The notes under the pieces are model-generated. The model was not told the DNA's origin. It worked only from the letters and a program-made list of their open reading frames with translations, and did no database searches. A program made the translations under genes and the position numbers. A DNA stretch of 7,426 nt, taken from assembly GCA_040900215.1 (NCBI GenBank), contig JBBDZL010000006.1, positions 1 through 7,426 of the forward strand, in the 5' to 3' direction. Shown one piece after another: positions 4,827 through 7,426 of this stretch; position 1 is the first letter of the stretch; every line of letters starts with the position of its first letter. The DNA is from 9FT-COMBO-53-11 sp040900215 (GTDB lineage Bacteria > Patescibacteriota > WWE3 > 9FT-COMBO-53-11).

Positions 4827-5712
4827 GCGCCAGCTCTTTCTGCTGGTAATCCCGTTAGGGTTGGGATTGGTTTGGTTTTTGCTGCGCCAACGGGGCCGGG
4901 TCGGTTATTCCCAACTCCAGCTGTTGGAGGGAGTTCGAGCGGTTCCCCTTGGTTTGGTTCAAAAAGTCGTGCTGACGGCGGCGGTGGTTTTCTTCGGGGT
5001 CTCCCTCGCCCAACCGATGCAATACACCGTTAACACGGTTCCCGTCTACGTCCAGGCCCGCGACATCGTCGTCTGCTTGGATACTTCGGGAAGCATGATG
5101 GACGGCCCAGCATTCGGGGCAAGTACTAAAATTAACCAAGCCAAGAAAGTGATCGGGCAGTTTATCGCCGCCCGCCCTCAAGACCGGATTGCGCTGGTGA
5201 CCTTTTCCGACCAGGCCTATTTGGACTGGCCACTGACGCTGGATCATGCCGCGCTCCTGAATAAGTTGGTCCAGATCAAGACCACAGGCGGTACCCAGAT
5301 TGGGCGGGGAATGATCGTTTCTTTGGAGCAGCTGGCGCTGTTCGGCCACGGCAATGGGGCGGTCATCATCGTCTCGGACGGGATTTCCAGCCTCAAACCC
5401 GAGGAAAAAGAAGTGATCCTACAGCTCATGGAGCAGACGCAACCCCGTCTTTACTGGATCTTGGCCGGTGACCCTAACCCTTCTTTGGCGGTGGAATTCC
5501 GCCGTTACATTGAAGGATTGGGAGGAACTTTCTACCAAACCACCCCCCAAGAGCTGAAGCAGGTTTTTGACGAGATCTCCGAGTTGGAAGCCAGCCCGGC
5601 CGTCTATGAACAGGAGGTCACGGTGCAGGTGCGTTTTGGACCGCTGCTGGCGATCTTGGCGGGGATTCTGGTCTTGGCCTCCCTCATTGATATTACGAAG
5701 GAGGAGGTATAG
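4810..5712 (+). CDS. vWA-domain membrane protein (BatA/MxaC-like)
   Basis: This 300-residue protein has two N-terminal TM helices (about 9-25 and 53-69), a von Willebrand A domain (about 84-265) and a C-terminal TM helix (about 276-293). The basic loop RQRGR after the first helix places the vWA domain outside the membrane. The metal ion-dependent adhesion site is complete: D91-T-S93-G-S95, T162 in TGGTQIG, and D190 in VSDG, so it should bind a divalent cation and a protein ligand. The GTG start at 4810 is chosen because AAGGAGG (4797-4803) lies 6 nt upstream and the hydrophobic N-terminus follows at once. The frame is open further upstream, but only as an out-of-register reading of the preceding gene. 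It overlaps that gene by 17 nt and is followed 2 nt later by the next. Confidence 0.9.
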   Translation: MNLYLERQLFLLVIPLGLGLVWFLLRQRGRVGYSQLQLLEGVRAVPLGLVQKVVLTAAVVFFGVSLAQPMQYTVNTVPVYVQARDIVVCLDTSGSMMDGPAFGASTKINQAKKVIGQFIAARPQDRIALVTFSDQAYLDWPLTLDHAALLNKLVQIKTTGGTQIGRGMIVSLEQLALFGHGNGAVIIVSDGISSLKPEEKEVILQLMEQTQPRLYWILAGDPNPSLAVEFRRYIEGLGGTFYQTTPQELKQVFDEISELEASPAVYEQEVTVQVRFGPLLAILAGILVLASLIDITKEEV

Positions 5713-5714
5713 CG

Positions 5715-6182
5715 ATGTGGAAGAAGATGGCGCGCTTCGCCCTTAAGCACCGGCGTTGGGAACTGCCTCTGCTGGTCGCGTTTGCCCTGTTTTTGATCGG
5801 CGGCTCTCTGCAAACGTACCATCGGGAGCATCCTAGCGGCTTAGAGCTTCAGTACCGGGCGTTCTCCGCTTTGGCGGCGCAAGACCCGCTGGCGGCTTAC
5901 GCTCTTTTCATCGAAAGCGCGGTTAGTTCTGATGATCCGGCCGTGCGGGCCATCTCTCTCTACAACGCCGCGAATGTGGCTTGGGAGTTTGAGATGGCCG
6001 ACTACCAAACGCTCGTGGAGCTCTACAAAGAGTCTCTCCGCAACCGGCCTGGGTTCTATCCGGCTTCCTGGAACCTGGAGTTGCTCTACTTCCTCAAGTC
6101 CCAGGCGCCAGAGCTGTTGCCGAAGCCGGGTGGTGGTCCATTTCCGGGAGAGGAGGAGTATGTTCCCACTGGTGAGATTTAA
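5715..6182 (+). CDS. Small TM protein with TPR-like domain (MxaK/BatC-like)
   Basis: This 155-residue protein has a strongly basic N-terminus (MWKKMARFALKHRR), one TM helix (about 17-32) and a helical domain outside the membrane. SLYNAANVAWE followed by ELYKESLRNRPGFYPASWNLELL resembles a TPR pair of the type in MxaK and Bat-operon TPR proteins, where the second helix ends in a YNLE-like motif. The tail is Gly/Pro-rich and acidic. GAGGAGGT (5701-5708) precedes the ATG by 6 nt. It lies between two vWA genes, 2 nt after the first and overlapping the second by 23 nt, so a scaffold role between the two vWA proteins is plausible. Motif evidence alone would be weak; the context carries the assignment. 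Confidence 0.72.
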   Translation: MWKKMARFALKHRRWELPLLVAFALFLIGGSLQTYHREHPSGLELQYRAFSALAAQDPLAAYALFIESAVSSDDPAVRAISLYNAANVAWEFEMADYQTLVELYKESLRNRPGFYPASWNLELLYFLKSQAPELLPKPGGGPFPGEEEYVPTGEI

Positions 6183-7164
6183 CCAGCCCCTCTTTGCCGG
6201 ATGGGCGATCGTGGCCTTTCTCTTGATCTTGTTCTTCCGGATGATGTTCCATCGCCACCAGCGCGGATTCCTGCAGCGTTTCGGCAGCTGGGAGACCTTG
6301 AAGAAGTTCTCTTTCCTTGGTTGGAAGCGCTGGGGGTCGCTGCTTTTGGCAGCTTCCGTCGCCCTCGCTTTTTTAGCGGCGGCGGAGCCGGCGGCTCCTT
6401 ACGGCAGCGATTGGACGGGACGCACGCTCAATGCGGTGATCGTGCTGGACGTCTCCCGCAGCATGCTAGCGGAAGACACTCCGACCGGTCAATCACGTTC
6501 GGAGTTGGCTCGGGCGGCGGTCCAGCAGTTGTGGGATGCCTACCCTCAAGGGTACTTTAGCCTGATCACCGTGGCGAAGAGTCCCCAGAGCTACGCTCTC
6601 ACCGGTGATCATCAGGCCCTGCCGATTTTGCTCGCCTACAATGGCGATCCCTATCGTGCCAGGGATGAGGGTTCGGATCTTCCCGCGGGTTTGACTGCGG
6701 CGGCCCAGCTGATCAAAGATTCTCCTATCCCAGTGGAGATCGTGTTCCTGGTGACGGATGGGGGAGACCTGAAAACCGGTATGACTTTCTATCGCCAGGT
6801 CATTCGGGAGTTTCGGAAACAGGGAGTGCGGGTAGTTGCCATCGGTGTTGGGGAGACCGATCCGGTTCCAATCCCGGCCCGCAACCACGATGGGAGTTTG
6901 GAAGGATACTACTCCACGCGAGGAGCGCTCTCGCTTACTTTCCGCAACGATCTGCCCTTGTACTACCTTGCGGATGAAACGGGAGGTTTTTACCAGGTGA
7001 TTCGGGAGGATAATGATCTGGTGGAGGTGGTTCAATCGCACAATCTCGCTAACCAGCCGGTCTTGCAGGGCGGGGAGGTGAGCTTGGCGTACATTCCTCT
7101 GCTGGCGTCTTTGTTCTTCCTGATTCTTTTCCTCCTGAATTCTTCGCGGAGGACCAAAGGGTAG
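6160..7164 (+). CDS. Second vWA-domain membrane protein (BatB/MxaL-like)
   Basis: This 334-residue protein has the same plan as the first vWA protein: a TM helix at about 11-29, a basic cytoplasmic loop (RHQRGF...KKF...KRW), a second TM helix at about 58-75, an extracytoplasmic vWA domain (about 88-290), a final TM helix near 311-327, and the basic tail SSRRTKG. Metal-site residues are D97-V-S99-R-S101 and D200 in VTDG. The threonine position appears to be S172 in GSDLPAGL. VGETDPVPIPARNHDG, followed by LYYLADETGGFY, matches the BatB/MxaL pattern. ATG 6160 is preferred, with GAGAGG at 6148-6153 six nt upstream. The frame is open upstream only as a shadow of the preceding gene. It ends the operon, since a strong terminator overlaps its stop codon. 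No BatD-like gene follows within the window. Confidence 0.9.
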   Translation: MFPLVRFNQPLFAGWAIVAFLLILFFRMMFHRHQRGFLQRFGSWETLKKFSFLGWKRWGSLLLAASVALAFLAAAEPAAPYGSDWTGRTLNAVIVLDVSRSMLAEDTPTGQSRSELARAAVQQLWDAYPQGYFSLITVAKSPQSYALTGDHQALPILLAYNGDPYRARDEGSDLPAGLTAAAQLIKDSPIPVEIVFLVTDGGDLKTGMTFYRQVIREFRKQGVRVVAIGVGETDPVPIPARNHDGSLEGYYSTRGALSLTFRNDLPLYYLADETGGFYQVIREDNDLVEVVQSHNLANQPVLQGGEVSLAYIPLLASLFFLILFLLNSSRRTKG

Positions 7165-7191
7165 TTGCTCTTGAGCAGCTGCCCTTTTTTT
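7159..7191 (+). terminator. Intrinsic terminator of the operon
   Basis: GGGTAGTTGCT (7159-7169) pairs with AGCAGCTGCCC (7174-7184), with two T-G wobbles and a CTTG loop. Seven T residues follow (7185-7191). The TAG stop codon (7162-7164) lies inside the ascending stem. AAA before and TTT after extend the pairing, so it may also work on the opposite strand. Confidence 0.92.
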
Positions 7192-7201
7192 ATTTCTTCA
7201 A

Positions 7202-7210
7202 TGCTAAAAT
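7202..7210 (+). promoter_or_regulatory. Extended -10 promoter of the last gene
   Basis: TGCTAAAAT fits the extended -10 consensus TGnTATAAT with one mismatch. There is no good -35 at 17 nt, where the DNA is the terminator T-tract. The start site near 7217 would put the Shine-Dalgarno almost at the 5' end of the mRNA. Confidence 0.45.
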
Positions 7211-7218
7211 TAAATTGG

Positions 7219-7228
7219 AAGGGGGTGA
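7219..7228 (+). promoter_or_regulatory. Extended Shine-Dalgarno that points to an ATT start
   Basis: AAGGGGGTGA is complementary to the 16S 3' end apart from one G-for-A change. It is nearly the same as the pilin site at 548-556 (AGGGGGTGA). The pilin TTG start lies 6 nt after that site; the same 6 nt here leads to ATT at 7235. Confidence 0.7.
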
Positions 7229-7234
7229 ATAAAA

Positions 7235-7426
7235 ATTCGAAGACTAATTTGGGTAGCGATTGTTCTGGCGCTGATCTTGGCTCCGTTGGAGACGATGGGC
7301 TTGTTGCGCCGGGGTTATGACCAGCTGCGGACCTTGGCCTCCAGCTCTGAGAGCCAATCCATCGCCTCCAAGTTCAAGATTGAGCTGCCCAAACTCTCCG
7401 AGACCCTCACTAATCTGCTGCAGCGC
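7235..7426 (+). CDS. Unrecognised exported or membrane-anchored protein, 5' part, ATT start
   Basis: The frame is open for 64 codons to the window edge. The first residues (RRLIWVAIVLALILAPLE) look like a signal anchor: two arginines, then a hydrophobic helix. Polar, probably helical sequence follows (RRGYDQLRTLASSSESQS...LSETLTNLLQR), which could be a coiled coil near the membrane. I do not recognise the family. The start is inferred as ATT at 7235. An in-frame TGA (7226-7228) closes the frame upstream, and between it and the hydrophobic helix there is no ATG, GTG or TTG. The first TTG (7277) would delete most of the helix and has no Shine-Dalgarno. The gene has its own promoter after the operon terminator, so it need not belong to the Mxa/Bat-like system. 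Confidence 0.6.
   Translation, partial: MRRLIWVAIVLALILAPLETMGLLRRGYDQLRTLASSSESQSIASKFKIELPKLSETLTNLLQR

Noticed and set aside
1..7426. CRISPR array, transposase or integrase
   Set aside because: I found no regularly spaced direct repeats, no transposase or recombinase motifs, and no long terminal inverted repeats. The only mobile-looking material is the GIY-YIG cassette and the small palindromes.

Overview
The window is most likely from a small-genome bacterium of the Candidate Phyla Radiation (Patescibacteria). I infer this from the style of the type IV pilin, the PilM-like gene next to it, the short GIY-YIG nuclease beside a tRNA, and the abundance of small palindromic repeats with 3-nt loops. 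No marker gene settles the taxonomy. Hand counts give about 60% GC in a sample of the moxR gene and about 39% in the GIY-YIG gene. All genes are on the + strand.

Region 1 (1-1087) is a type IV pilus segment: the 3' end of a PilM-like actin-fold gene, a sigma70-type promoter overlapping its stop codon, and a prepilin-type major pilin or pseudopilin. The pilin leader peptide carries an in-frame 51-nt duplication/insertion of palindromic-repeat-like DNA.

Region 2 (1088-1705) is a short accessory island. A lone TATAAT and a palindromic repeat precede tRNA-Gln(TTG). The base after its encoded CCA begins the GTG start codon of an AT-rich GIY-YIG nuclease gene. That gene ends in a diverged second copy of the tRNA 3' end, which is itself split by another copy of the palindromic repeat. 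Further inverted repeats follow, then the promoter of the next operon.

Region 3 (1706-7164) is the main system: MoxR-type AAA+ ATPase, DUF58 protein, two-TM protein with a large extracytoplasmic domain, vWA membrane protein, small TM/TPR-like protein, second vWA membrane protein. The order and architecture match mxaR-S-A-C-K-L of methylotrophs, which acts in calcium loading and maturation of methanol dehydrogenase, and the related Bat operons. No dehydrogenase gene is visible here. A strong intrinsic terminator, a new promoter and a structured leader split the set into an R-S unit and an A-C-K-L unit. The ATPase and DUF58 protein are predicted cytoplasmic. The other four are membrane proteins with predicted extracytoplasmic domains, so the set probably forms an ATP-driven assembly or metal-loading machine for an exported client.

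Region 4 (7159-7426) holds the operon terminator, an extended -10 promoter and the 5' end of an unrecognised membrane or exported protein whose best-supported start codon is ATT.
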